A DNA stretch of 64,000 nt from Mesorhizobium sp. NZP2077 (GTDB lineage: Bacteria > Pseudomonadota > Alphaproteobacteria > Rhizobiales > Rhizobiaceae): contig NZ_CP051293.1 in the NCBI RefSeq assembly GCF_013170805.1, positions 372,001 through 436,000 on the forward strand. Direction: 5' to 3'. This document shows positions 17,702 to 26,718 of this stretch, one piece after another. Below the pieces are notes generated by a model. It saw nothing but the letters and a program-made list of their open reading frames with translations. It did no database searches and was not told the DNA's origin. Each line of letters starts with the position of its first letter. The stretch's first letter is position 1. A program made the translations under genes and the position numbers.

Positions 17702-19120
17702 ATGCGTTACATCAGAGACATGCGCGGCTATGGAGCCAACCCGCCGGACCCGAAATGGCCTGGCGGTGCGCATGTCGCCGTGCAGTTCGTCGTCAATTAC
17801 GAAGAGGGCGGCGAGAACTGCGTCCTTCATGGCGACAAGGCTTCGGAAGCCTTTCTCTCGGAAATCGTCGGCGCGGCACCCTGGGTGGGCCAGCGCCACT
17901 GGAACATGGAATCGATCTACGAATATGGCGCGCGGGCCGGCTTCTGGCGGCTGCTACGCCTGTTCACCGAGGCCGAGGTGCCGGTGACCTGCTACGGCGT
18001 CGCCTCAGCACTGGCACGTTCACCCGACCAGGTCACGGCCATGCAGGACGCCGGTTGGGAAATCGCCTCGCACGGGCTGCGGTGGATCGATTACCGCGAC
18101 CATGCCCCGGAAGATGAACGCCGTGACCTCGAAGCAGCGATCAAGCTGCATTACGAGGTGACCGGCCAGCGCCCGACCGGCTGGTATACGGGGCGCACAT
18201 CCGTCAACACGGTGCGTCTGGTCGCCGAAGAAGGCGGCTTCGACTACGTGTCGGACACCTATGACGACGAACTGCCCTACTGGTTCGAGCACAGTGGCGG
18301 CACGCAGCTCATCATTCCCTACACGCTCGACGCCAACGACATGCGCTTCGCCACGCCGCAGGGCTTCAATTCGGGCGATCAGTTCTTCGCCTATCTGAAG
18401 GACAGTTTCGACACCCTCTATGCCGAGGGCAAGGCCGGGCGGCCGCGCATGATGAATATCGGCCTGCATTGCCGGCTTGTCGGTCGTCCCGGCCGGGTGG
18501 CGGCGCTGAAGCGGTTCGTTGACTATGTCAAATCGCACGACAAGGTCTGGCTGGCACGGCGCATCGATATCGCCAGGCATTGGCAGGAGAACCATCCCTA
18601 CAAGCCGGCGGCGCTGCGCCCGTCGAAAATGGAATTCGAGACCTTCGTCCACACATTTGGCGGCGTGTTCGAACATTCGCCTTGGATCGCCGAGCGAGCC
18701 TACGAGCTGGAACTCGGTCCGGCACACGACACCGCAGGCGGCCTGCACAATGCGCTTTGCCGCATTTTCCGCGCCGCCAGCGAGACCGAGCGGCTCGGTG
18801 TGCTCAACGCCCATCCCGACCTCGCCGGAAAGCTGGCCAAGGCCAGACGGCTGACGGCGGAATCCACCCGAGAACAGGCCTCTGCCGGCCTCGACGCGCT
18901 GACCGACAAGGAACGCGAACTGTTCTCCAAGCTCAACGCCGCCTACGTCACCACCTTCGGCTTCCCCTTCATCATCGCGGTGAAGGGCAAGACCAAGGAG
19001 GAAATCCTGGCGGAGTTCGAGGTGCGCATCGGCAACGGTCGCGGCGTCGAACTCGATACCGCCTGCAAACAGGTCGAGCGCATCGCGCTGCTCCGCCTCA
19101 GGGATATGCTGCCGCAATAG
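17702..19120 (+). CDS. puuE: Bifunctional allantoinase PuuE / OHCU decarboxylase
   Basis: 472 aa, a fusion. Residues 1 to about 300 are a polysaccharide-deacetylase-fold, cofactor-poor allantoinase of the PuuE type (GYGANPPDPKWPGGAHVAVQ, WEIASHGLRWIDY, GWYTGRTSVNTVRLV). From about residue 309 to the end is OHCU decarboxylase (TFGGVFEHSPWIAERAYE, LNAHPDLAGKLA, TTFGFPFIIAVKGK), with the NAHPDL His expected in catalysis. The C-terminal domain turns OHCU into S-allantoin and the N-terminal domain opens allantoin to allantoate, so consecutive steps are joined in one chain. It begins the plus-strand ureide operon; ureidoglycine aminohydrolase follows after 10 bp. Confidence 0.92.
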   Translation: MRYIRDMRGYGANPPDPKWPGGAHVAVQFVVNYEEGGENCVLHGDKASEAFLSEIVGAAPWVGQRHWNMESIYEYGARAGFWRLLRLFTEAEVPVTCYGVASALARSPDQVTAMQDAGWEIASHGLRWIDYRDHAPEDERRDLEAAIKLHYEVTGQRPTGWYTGRTSVNTVRLVAEEGGFDYVSDTYDDELPYWFEHSGGTQLIIPYTLDANDMRFATPQGFNSGDQFFAYLKDSFDTLYAEGKAGRPRMMNIGLHCRLVGRPGRVAALKRFVDYVKSHDKVWLARRIDIARHWQENHPYKPAALRPSKMEFETFVHTFGGVFEHSPWIAERAYELELGPAHDTAGGLHNALCRIFRAASETERLGVLNAHPDLAGKLAKARRLTAESTREQASAGLDALTDKERELFSKLNAAYVTTFGFPFIIAVKGKTKEEILAEFEVRIGNGRGVELDTACKQVERIALLRLRDMLPQ

Positions 19121-19130
19121 GTTTGAACCC

Positions 19131-19994
19131 ATGGATACGATCACGATGCCCGAGCGAACCTATTATGCCCCGCATGGCGGCCATTCCGGACAGACAGAGC
19201 TGCTGACAGGCCGCGCCGTCTTCACTGAGGCCTATGCCATCATCCCCAGGGGCGTGATGCAGGACATCGTCACCAGCGCCTTGCCGTTCTGGGACAAGAC
19301 CCGTGTCTGGATCCTGTCGCGGCCGCTGTCCGGTTTTGCCGAGACATTCTCGCAATATATCGTCGAGGTCGCGCCCGGCGGCGGCAGCGAGCGGCCGGAG
19401 CCCGACGCTGGCGCCGAGGGCGCCCTGTTCGTGGTCGAGGGCGAACTGACAGTTCTGCTCGCCGGCAAGAAGCATGTCTTGCGGCCGGGCGGCTTTGCCT
19501 TTCTGCCGCCGTCCAGCGGCTGGACCGTTCGCAACGAAAGCAAGGCCGCAGTCCGCTTCCATTGGATTCGCAAGGCTTACGAGGCGGTCGACGGTCTCGA
19601 CACGCCGGAAGCCTTCTTCACCAACGAGCAGGAGATCGCGCCGACGCCGATGCCCGGCACCGAGGGCCGCTGGGCGACAACGCGGTTCGTCGATCCGGCC
19701 GATCTGCGCCACGACATGCACATGACCATCGTCACGCTCGAGCCCGGCGCCGTCATTCCTTTCGCCGAAACCCATGTCATGGAACACGGGCTCTATGTGC
19801 TGGAAGGCAAGGGGGTCTATCGCCTCAACCAGGACTGGGTCGAGGTCGAGGCCGGCGACTATATGTGGCTGCGCGCCTTCTGCCCGCAGGCCTGCTATGC
19901 CGGAGGTCCCGGAAAATTCCGCTATCTGCTCTACAAGGACGTCAACCGCCACGCCAAGCTTGGCAGTGCCGGCATTGCAAGGCGGGCGCCGTGA
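19131..19994 (+). CDS. (S)-Ureidoglycine aminohydrolase, bicupin
   Basis: 287 aa with two cupin modules. The first has EGALFVVEGELTVLLAG and LRPGGFAFLPPSSGWTVRN; the second has VMEHGLYVLEGKGVYRLN and VEAGDYMWLRAFCPQACYAG, the metal-binding half in this family. The enzyme releases ammonia from S-ureidoglycine to give S-ureidoglycolate and needs a divalent metal, usually Mn. Some databases label this group bifunctional allantoicase/ureidoglycine aminohydrolase. The allantoate amidohydrolase that would supply ureidoglycine is not in this window. The stop overlaps the GTG start of allA. Confidence 0.9.
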   Translation: MDTITMPERTYYAPHGGHSGQTELLTGRAVFTEAYAIIPRGVMQDIVTSALPFWDKTRVWILSRPLSGFAETFSQYIVEVAPGGGSERPEPDAGAEGALFVVEGELTVLLAGKKHVLRPGGFAFLPPSSGWTVRNESKAAVRFHWIRKAYEAVDGLDTPEAFFTNEQEIAPTPMPGTEGRWATTRFVDPADLRHDMHMTIVTLEPGAVIPFAETHVMEHGLYVLEGKGVYRLNQDWVEVEAGDYMWLRAFCPQACYAGGPGKFRYLLYKDVNRHAKLGSAGIARRAP

Positions 19995-20497
19995 CCCGCA
20001 TCGTCGCGCGGCCGCTGACCCGCGAGAACTTTGCCGCATTCGGCGATGTGATCGACATGGGCGGCGACACCCACTACCCGATCAATGGTGGGCGCGCCGA
20101 ACGCTACCACTCCCTCGCCACCGCCGAGGCCGCAGGGCCGAACGCCCGTGTGCTGATCTCGATGGTGCGCGGCACACCTTACGAGTTGCCGCTAAAGCTG
20201 ACCATGGTCGAGCGCCACCCTTTCGGCAGCCAGGCTTTCATCCCGCTGTCGCCGCGGCCGTTCCTGGTCGTCGTCTGCCATGACGGCAAGGAGGGGCCGG
20301 GCGAGCCGCATGCGTTCATCACCGCGCCCGGACAAGGCATCAACTATTCCCGCAATCTCTGGCACGGCGTGCTGACGCCGCTCGGCGAGGCTCAGGATTT
20401 CCTGATCGTCGACCGTGGCGGCGACGGCTCCAACCTCGAAGAATTCCATTTCTCGCACGCCTACGAGATCCACCTTCCCGACGGGATTCCTTCATGA
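19991..20497 (+). CDS. allA: Ureidoglycolate lyase
   Basis: 168 aa starting at a GTG that overlaps the previous stop (GTGA); no ATG near this position fits the family's N-terminus, which begins with a short lead into RPLTRENFAAFGDVI. Further family features are ISMVRGTPYELPLKL, VERHPFGSQAFIPL and NYSRNLWHGVLTPLG. AllA splits S-ureidoglycolate into glyoxylate and urea. It ends the linear ureide path and gives the glyoxylate that could reach glycerate kinase at 3.4-4.6 kb. The stop overlaps the next ATG by 4 bases. Confidence 0.92.
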   Translation: MTRIVARPLTRENFAAFGDVIDMGGDTHYPINGGRAERYHSLATAEAAGPNARVLISMVRGTPYELPLKLTMVERHPFGSQAFIPLSPRPFLVVVCHDGKEGPGEPHAFITAPGQGINYSRNLWHGVLTPLGEAQDFLIVDRGGDGSNLEEFHFSHAYEIHLPDGIPS

Positions 20498-21087
20498 CCG
20501 ACATTTCGCTGATCGACCGCCTGCTCGACGTCATCGAGCACGACATTGTGCCGAAGACGGCCGAGGGTGTCTCCCACGGCAACAAACTGTTCGGGGCGGC
20601 GATCCTGAGGAAGGACGACCGCTCGCTGGTGCTGGCCGAAACCAACAACGAGATCGAAAACCCGCTCTGGCATGGCGAAGTGCACTGCCTGAAGCGTTTC
20701 TACGAGATGCCCAGGGCCGAGCGTGTCGACACCAAGGACGCCATCTTCATCGCCACGCACGAGCCCTGCTCGCTCTGCCTGTCGGCGATCACCTGGACCG
20801 GCTTCGACAATTTCTATTACCTGTTCAGCCATGAGGATTCGCGCGACAGTTTTGCGATCCCGCACGATCTGAAAATCCTGAAAGAGGTCTTCACCCTCGA
20901 TCCCGGCGGCTACAATGCCGAGAACGCCTATTGGAAAAGCTTTTCCATCCGCAGGCTGGTACGGGCGCTACCCGAGGTCGAACGCCAGCGGCTGGAGACG
21001 CGTATCGGCAAGATCTCGGCCCGTTACGACGAGCTGTCAGGCGCCTACCAGGCAAGCAAGGACGAAAACGACATTCCGCTGAACTGA
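20494..21087 (+). CDS. Zinc-dependent nucleoside/nucleobase deaminase (CDA fold)
   Basis: 197 aa. The cytidine-deaminase-like zinc site is complete: WHGEVHC (H60, E62) and HEPCSLC (C92, C95). The C-terminal tail of about 60 residues after the core has no recognised motif. Related proteins deaminate guanine, cytosine or modified nucleosides. Position as last gene of the ureide operon, with a 4-base overlap with allA, points to a purine base or derivative. A guanine deaminase of another family (GuaD) is already present, so the substrate may differ. Confidence 0.78.
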   Translation: MTDISLIDRLLDVIEHDIVPKTAEGVSHGNKLFGAAILRKDDRSLVLAETNNEIENPLWHGEVHCLKRFYEMPRAERVDTKDAIFIATHEPCSLCLSAITWTGFDNFYYLFSHEDSRDSFAIPHDLKILKEVFTLDPGGYNAENAYWKSFSIRRLVRALPEVERQRLETRIGKISARYDELSGAYQASKDENDIPLN

Positions 21088-21184
21088 GGGTGTGAAGCAG
21101 GCTGCGGCACAGGTCGCATAATTCGCTGCGCCAGTCGCGAATGGCGATTGAAAGTTGCGGCGCCACCGGGCGTTATGCGCACCC

Positions 21185-23170
21185 ATGAAAACCGTCACCG
21201 AATTTCCCCGCAAGGTCGTCGAATTCCCCGATATGGGCATCGTCATGCCGGATGGCTGCCGGCTGTCGGCGCGGGTGTGGATGCCGGAAGATGCCGGCGA
21301 CGATCCGGTGCCTGTCATCCTGGAGCACCTGCCCTACCGCAAGCGCGACGGCACCATCTTTCGCGATCAGCTGACCCATCCCTATTTCGCCGGGCACGGC
21401 TACGCCTCGATCCGCGTCGACATGCGCGGCAATGGCGATTCCGAAGGGCTGATGGACGACGAATATTCCGAGCAGGAATTGCAGGACGCCTGTGACGTCA
21501 TTGCCTGGGCGGCCAGCCAACCCTGGTGCAATGGCAATGTCGGCATGATGGGCATCTCCTGGGGCGGCTTCAATTGCCTGCAGGTGGCGGCCAGAGAGCC
21601 GCCGGCGCTGAAGGCGGTGATCAGCCTGTGCTCGACCGTCGACCGCTATGCCGACGACATCCACTACAAGGGCGGCTGCCTGCTGATCGAGAATTTTGGC
21701 TGGGCCTCGACGATGCTGTCCTATTCGTCGCGGCCGCCGGATCCGCTGATCGCGGGCGACAACCGCTGGCGTGATCTGTGGCTGACCCGATTGGAGAACC
21801 AGTCCTTCCTTTTGCCGCTCTGGCTCAGCAACCAGCACCGCGACGCCTACTGGAAACGCGGTTCGATCTGCGAGGATTTTTCCGCAGTCAAAGCCGCCGT
21901 TCTGTCGATCGGCGGCTGGCATGACGGCTACCGCAACACGATCTCGCATCTCGTCACCAACATCGAAGCGCCGGTGAAGGGCATCGTTGGCCCCTGGATC
22001 CACAAATATCCGCATTATGCCGGGCCTCAACCGGCCATCGGCTTCCTGCAGGAGGCGCTGCGCTGGTGGGACCATTGGCTGAAGGGCGCGGAGACCGGCG
22101 TCGAGGACGATCCCGCCTACCGCGCCTATGTGATGGACAGCGTACGCCCGGCCCGTTGGCATCCGGAGCGGCCGGGCCGTTGGGTGGCGGAGCAACAATG
22201 GCCGTCGCCCGCCATCACGGTCCAGACGATCGATCTGCTTCCCAAGGGGAGCAGACTTGCAATCGTCGCCTCGCCGCAGACCTGCGGCCTTGCCGGCGGC
22301 GAGTATTTCCCGTTCACCTTCGGCCCGGAACTGCCCGGCGACCAGCGTCCCGACGATGCGCTGTCGATGTGTGTTGACCAGCCTGAACTCGCCGAGGCGA
22401 TCGACATTCTCGGCGCGCCGGACGTTCAGGTCACGTTCTCTTCCGATCGCCCGCAGGCCAACATCGCGGTACGGCTCTGCGACGTGCATCCCGACGGCGC
22501 TTCCGAGCTGATCTCCTATGGCGTGCTCAACCTGACGCACCGCGACTCGCATGAATTCCCGCAAGCCTTGGTGCCGGGCGAAACCGTCTCCGCACGTGTC
22601 GTGCTCGACCAATGCGCCTATCGCGTGCCTGCTGGCCACCGCCTGCGCATCGCCGTATCGAACGCCTACTGGCCTGCCATCTGGCCATCGCCGGAACCGG
22701 TGAAACTCACCTTGTCGGCTGCGAAGCTGGCCTTGCCGCTGCGCCCGCTGGCGACAGGCGACGAAGTGACGTTCGCCGAGCCGGAAGGCGCTGCGCCCTG
22801 GGCGACCGAAACGATCCGTGCCGCCAATTCCGAACGCCATGTCGATCGCGACGAAAAGACGGGAATGGTCACGCTTTCCATATCTGATGATTTCGGCGAG
22901 GTACGCGATCTCGACCACGGCCTGGTCAATGGCAGCATCGCTCGCGAGACATGGACGATCCATCCTGACAATCCACTGTCAGCTTCGGGAAAAACACACT
23001 GGACGCAGACACTGTCGCGAAAAGGATGGTCGGTGCGCACCGAGACGTGGGCCGAGATGCGATCGGACGCGCAAAACTTCATCGTCAGCGCCAGAATCGA
23101 AGCCTATGAGGGTGAAAAAATCGTCTTCGAGCGCAATTTCGAGGAAAAGATTCCACGCGCGCTCGTTTGA
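21185..23170 (+). CDS. CocE/NonD family (X-Pro dipeptidyl-peptidase-like) hydrolase
   Basis: 661 aa from the ATG at 21185. An alpha/beta hydrolase domain carries the nucleophile elbow GISWGGF (S125), HPYFAGHGYASIRVDMRG upstream and GPWIHKYPHY as the probable His region. The second half is the jelly-roll C-terminal domain of the X-Pro dipeptidyl-peptidase/cocaine esterase family (RVVLDQCAYRVPAGHRLRIA). No signal peptide is seen. Such enzymes hydrolyse esters or acyl-proline bonds. It directly precedes a peptide-type ABC importer on the same strand, so it may process an imported ester or peptide; this is inference. Confidence 0.85.
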   Translation: MKTVTEFPRKVVEFPDMGIVMPDGCRLSARVWMPEDAGDDPVPVILEHLPYRKRDGTIFRDQLTHPYFAGHGYASIRVDMRGNGDSEGLMDDEYSEQELQDACDVIAWAASQPWCNGNVGMMGISWGGFNCLQVAAREPPALKAVISLCSTVDRYADDIHYKGGCLLIENFGWASTMLSYSSRPPDPLIAGDNRWRDLWLTRLENQSFLLPLWLSNQHRDAYWKRGSICEDFSAVKAAVLSIGGWHDGYRNTISHLVTNIEAPVKGIVGPWIHKYPHYAGPQPAIGFLQEALRWWDHWLKGAETGVEDDPAYRAYVMDSVRPARWHPERPGRWVAEQQWPSPAITVQTIDLLPKGSRLAIVASPQTCGLAGGEYFPFTFGPELPGDQRPDDALSMCVDQPELAEAIDILGAPDVQVTFSSDRPQANIAVRLCDVHPDGASELISYGVLNLTHRDSHEFPQALVPGETVSARVVLDQCAYRVPAGHRLRIAVSNAYWPAIWPSPEPVKLTLSAAKLALPLRPLATGDEVTFAEPEGAAPWATETIRAANSERHVDRDEKTGMVTLSISDDFGEVRDLDHGLVNGSIARETWTIHPDNPLSASGKTHWTQTLSRKGWSVRTETWAEMRSDAQNFIVSARIEAYEGEKIVFERNFEEKIPRALV

Positions 23171-23189
23171 GCGCTGAAGCCTTGGTCCA

Positions 23190-23226
23190 AATGCGACGTA
23201 CGATTTACGCCACGGCATGTCGCATT
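23190..23226 (+). terminator. Possible terminator hairpin after the CocE-like gene
   Basis: Inverted repeat AATGCGAC / GTCGCATT (8-bp perfect arms, 21-base loop) 20 bases after the stop. It has no strong T-run, so it may act as an RNA-stabilising or weak termination hairpin before the binding-protein gene. Confidence 0.35.
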
Positions 23227-23322
23227 CGGTCTTGCTTACCGCGTTAGCTTACCCTCATTATTCAGGGAGAATTAACAAAGAAATCGACCGCAGAGTCGAA
23301 CCAACAGAGTGAGGAACTCATA

Positions 23323-24909
23323 ATGTCAAACGAACTCGAATTCCTTAGCCGGCGTGTCGCAGCAGGCAAACTGAGCCGTCGTGATTTTCTCGGCCGCGCG
23401 GCAGCGCTCGGCATCGCCGCACCCTTCGCCAACTCGCTGCTTTCAAGCGCGGCACGGGCGGCAGGCCCGGTCAAGGGCGGCACATTAAAGGCCGGCCTGG
23501 TCGGCGGTGAGTCCACCAACAGCCTCGATCCGGCGCTGATGATGACGCAGGTGCCATTCGCCTTCGGCAAGATGTGGGGTGAAATGATCGTCGAGCTGTC
23601 GCCGGAGGGCAAGCTCGAGAACCGCATCGCCGAAGAGATCGGTTCGTCCAAGGATGCCAAGGTCTGGACGCTGAAGATCCGCGACGGCGTCGAGTTCCAC
23701 AACGGCAAGACTGTGACCGCCGATGACGTCGCCGCCACACTCGAGCGCCATTCGGACGAGAAGTCGAAGTCCGGCGCGCTCGGCTACATGAAGGGCATCG
23801 AGACCATCAAGGTCAACGGCAAGGAAGTCGTGCTGACGCTGAAGGAAGCCAATGCCGACCTGCCTTACCTGCTCAGCGACTATCACCTGATCGTCCAGCC
23901 CAATGGCGGCAAGGACAAGCCCGACGCGGGCATAAGCGCCGGCCCGTACAAGATCGCCACCAACGAGCCGGGCGTGCGCCATGGCGGCGAACGCTTTGCC
24001 AACTACTGGCAGGGCGACAAGATGGGCCATGCCGACCAGATCGAGATCATCGTCATCAATGACGCCACGGCGCGCACGGCGGCCCTGCAGGGCGGCCAGG
24101 TCAACATGATCAACCGCGTCGAGCCGAAGATCGTCGACCTGATCAAGCGCGTGCCGGGCGTCACCATCCGCAACCATGCCGGTCCGGGCCATTACGTGTT
24201 CATCATGCATTGCAACACGGCGCCGTTCGACAACAACGACCTCAGGATGGCGCTGAAGCTGTCGATCGACCGCGAGGAGATGCTGAACAAGGTGCTGCGC
24301 GGCTACGGCTCGCTCGGCAATGACTTTCCGATCAACGCATCTTACCCGCTGTTCACCGAAATCGAGCAGCGCAAGTTCGATCCGGACAAGGCCAAGTTCC
24401 ACTACAAGAAGTCTGGCCATGACGGCACGGTACTGCTGCGCACGTCGGATGTTGCCTTCCCGGGCGCGGTCGACGCCGCGCAACTCTACCAGCAGAGCGC
24501 GGCCAAGGCCGGCATCAAGCTGGAGATCAAGCGCGAGCCGGGCGACGGCTACTGGTCGGAAGTCTGGAACAAGCAGCCCTTCTGCGCCTCCTACTGGGGC
24601 GGCCGCTCGACGCAGGACCAGATGTATTCGACCGCCTATCTGTCGACAGCGGACTGGAACGACACGCGCTTCAAGCGCCCCGACTTCGACAAGATGGTGC
24701 TGGCGGCGCGCGCCGAGCTCGACGAGGCCAAGCGCAAGGCGATGTACCACGACATGGCGGTCATGGTGCGCGACGAAGGCGGCCTGATCCTGCCGATGTT
24801 CAACCAGTTCATCGACGCCACCGGCGCCAAGGTCGATGGCTGGGTCGACGATCCGCATCAGGAGCTGATGAACGGCTACGCCCTGGCAAAGTGCTGGCTG
24901 CAGGCCTGA
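23323..24909 (+). CDS. Peptide/nickel-type ABC transporter substrate-binding protein (copy 1)
   Basis: 528 aa, SBP family 5. The N-terminus has a twin-arginine motif SRRDFLG (residues 18-24) followed by a hydrophobic stretch ending ARAAG, so export by Tat is likely. Family 5 features: VEFHNGKTVTADDVAATLER, LRTSDVAFPGAV and KREPGDGYWSEVW. It captures a ligand in the periplasm for the DppBC-like permeases that follow 15 bp later. A close paralog lies after the ATPase gene at 28.5 kb. The ligand is unknown: a di/oligopeptide or other polyamide-like solute. Confidence 0.9.
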   Translation: MSNELEFLSRRVAAGKLSRRDFLGRAAALGIAAPFANSLLSSAARAAGPVKGGTLKAGLVGGESTNSLDPALMMTQVPFAFGKMWGEMIVELSPEGKLENRIAEEIGSSKDAKVWTLKIRDGVEFHNGKTVTADDVAATLERHSDEKSKSGALGYMKGIETIKVNGKEVVLTLKEANADLPYLLSDYHLIVQPNGGKDKPDAGISAGPYKIATNEPGVRHGGERFANYWQGDKMGHADQIEIIVINDATARTAALQGGQVNMINRVEPKIVDLIKRVPGVTIRNHAGPGHYVFIMHCNTAPFDNNDLRMALKLSIDREEMLNKVLRGYGSLGNDFPINASYPLFTEIEQRKFDPDKAKFHYKKSGHDGTVLLRTSDVAFPGAVDAAQLYQQSAAKAGIKLEIKREPGDGYWSEVWNKQPFCASYWGGRSTQDQMYSTAYLSTADWNDTRFKRPDFDKMVLAARAELDEAKRKAMYHDMAVMVRDEGGLILPMFNQFIDATGAKVDGWVDDPHQELMNGYALAKCWLQA

Positions 24910-24924
24910 GCCGGCTTTGCGGAT

Positions 24925-25884
24925 ATGTCCTCGCCCATCTTGAAGCTAATTGCCCAGCGCATCGCGCTGGGCATCGTCCTCTTGCTGGCCGTCTCGGTCC
25001 TGATCTTCGCCGGCACCCAGATCCTGCCCGGCGACGTCGCACAAGCCATTCTCGGACAGTCGGCGACACCGGAATCGCTCGCCAATCTGCGCGAGCAGCT
25101 CGGGTTGAACGCTCCCGCCTATGTCAGGTATTTCCATTGGCTCGGCGGTGTACTGACCGGCGACCTCGGCACGGCCATGTCGAGTGGGCAGGATATCGCT
25201 ACCTCGATCAAGGGACGGCTGTGGAACACACTGTTCCTCGCCTTCTGGGCGGCGATCGTCGCCGTGCCGCTGGCGATCATCCTCGGCCTGATCGCGGTGC
25301 GATACCGCAATGGCTGGGTCGACAAGCTGATTTCCGGACTGGCGCTCGCCTCGACCTCCTTCCCGGAATTCTTCATCGGCTATGTGCTGGTCTATTTCTT
25401 CGCCGTGAAGTGGCAGATCTTTCCCGGCATCTCGACTGTCTATGACGGCATGCCCTTCGGTGAGCGCATGCAAGCGATCGCGCTACCCGCGACGGCGCTG
25501 ACGCTGGTGGTGCTCGCCCACATGATGCGCATGACGCGCGCGGCGATCCTCAATGTCATGCAGTCGGCCTATGTCGAGACGGCGGAACTGAAAGGCCTGT
25601 CGGCGTTCAACGTCATCCGCAAGCACGCCTTCCCCAATGCCATCGCGCCGATCATCAACGTCGTCATGCTCAACCTCGCCTATCTGATCGTCGGCGTCGT
25701 CGTGGTCGAGGTGATCTTCGTCTATCCCGGCATGGGGCAATATCTCGTCGACCACGTCACCAAGCGCGACGTGCCGGTGGTGCAGGCCGTCGGCCTGATC
25801 TTCGCCGCCGTCTATATCAGCCTGAACATCATTGCGGACATAGCGGCGATCATCGCCAATCCGCGTCTCAGACACCCGAAATAG
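24925..25884 (+). CDS. ABC transporter permease (DppB/OppB type)
   Basis: 319 aa with about six membrane helices; the first helix is LGIVLLLAVSVLIFAGTQI. The N-terminal ILPGDVAQAILGQSATPE block and the EAA-like loop ETAELKGLSAFNVIRKHAFPNAIAPI are typical of the DppB half-permease. It forms the inner-membrane channel with the DppC-like protein encoded next, 9 bp downstream. Same-strand close spacing with the binding-protein and ATPase genes shows one operon. Confidence 0.92.
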   Translation: MSSPILKLIAQRIALGIVLLLAVSVLIFAGTQILPGDVAQAILGQSATPESLANLREQLGLNAPAYVRYFHWLGGVLTGDLGTAMSSGQDIATSIKGRLWNTLFLAFWAAIVAVPLAIILGLIAVRYRNGWVDKLISGLALASTSFPEFFIGYVLVYFFAVKWQIFPGISTVYDGMPFGERMQAIALPATALTLVVLAHMMRMTRAAILNVMQSAYVETAELKGLSAFNVIRKHAFPNAIAPIINVVMLNLAYLIVGVVVVEVIFVYPGMGQYLVDHVTKRDVPVVQAVGLIFAAVYISLNIIADIAAIIANPRLRHPK

Positions 25885-25893
25885 GGGGCGGAT

Positions 25894-26718
25894 ATGGTCG
25901 ATATCAAACGTATCCCCATCCCCGCGCTGATCGGCATCATCCTGACCACCCTGTTCGTCCTGGCGGCGATCTTCGCGCCCTGGATCGCGCCGCACGACAA
26001 TGGCGAAATTGTCGGCGACGTCTGGGAGCCGATGTCGGCGGCGCACTGGCTGGGCACCGACAACCTTGGCCGCGATCTGCTGTCGCGCATGATCTTTGGC
26101 GCTCGTATCACGCTGTTTATCGCGGTGCTCGCCACCGCGCTGTCGTTCTCGCTCGGCGCCATCCTCGGCTTCTCGGCGGCGGTGTTCGGTGGCTGGTTCG
26201 ACACGCTGCTATCGCGCCTCGTCGACCTTTTGATGTCGATCCCGACGCTGATCATGGGCCTCGTCGTGTTGTCCGTGCTGCCGACCAATTTGGTGACACT
26301 GATCCTGGTGATGGGCATTCTCGATTCGACACGCGTCTATCGCCTGTCGCGAGCGGTGGCCGTCGACATCAATGTCATGGACTATGTCGAAGCCGCCAAG
26401 CTGCGTGGCGAAGGCAGCGCCTGGATCATCTTCCGCGAGATCCTGCCCAACGCGCTGTCGCCGCTGGTTTCCGAACTCGGCCTGCGCTTCATCTATGCGG
26501 TGCTGTTCCTGTCGACACTGTCCTTCCTCGGCCTTGGCGTGCAGCCGCCGGATGCCGACTGGGGCGGCATGGTCAAGGAAAACAAGGATGGCATCGTCTT
26601 CGGTATAGGCGCAGCACTCATCCCGGCGGCGGCAATCGCCATGCTGGCGATTTCGGTCAATCTGGTCGCCGACTGGGTGCTCAACCGTACGACAAGCCTC
26701 AAGGGAGGGCGCGGGTGA
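25894..26718 (+). CDS. ABC transporter permease (DppC/OppC type)
   Basis: 274 aa. The N-terminal helix is followed by the DppC-specific block EPMSAAHWLGTDNLGRDLLSR. The cytoplasmic EAA loop is DYVEAAKLRGEGSAWIIFRE with the usual ILPNALSPL after it. It pairs with the upstream DppB-like protein. The stop codon overlaps the ATPase start. Confidence 0.92.
   Translation: MVDIKRIPIPALIGIILTTLFVLAAIFAPWIAPHDNGEIVGDVWEPMSAAHWLGTDNLGRDLLSRMIFGARITLFIAVLATALSFSLGAILGFSAAVFGGWFDTLLSRLVDLLMSIPTLIMGLVVLSVLPTNLVTLILVMGILDSTRVYRLSRAVAVDINVMDYVEAAKLRGEGSAWIIFREILPNALSPLVSELGLRFIYAVLFLSTLSFLGLGVQPPDADWGGMVKENKDGIVFGIGAALIPAAAIAMLAISVNLVADWVLNRTTSLKGGRG

Noticed and set aside
21173..22963. A 596-codon minus-strand frame opposite the CocE-like gene
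   Set aside because: Repetitive Arg/Gly/Asp-rich composition typical of shadows; the plus-strand protein has a catalytic motif.
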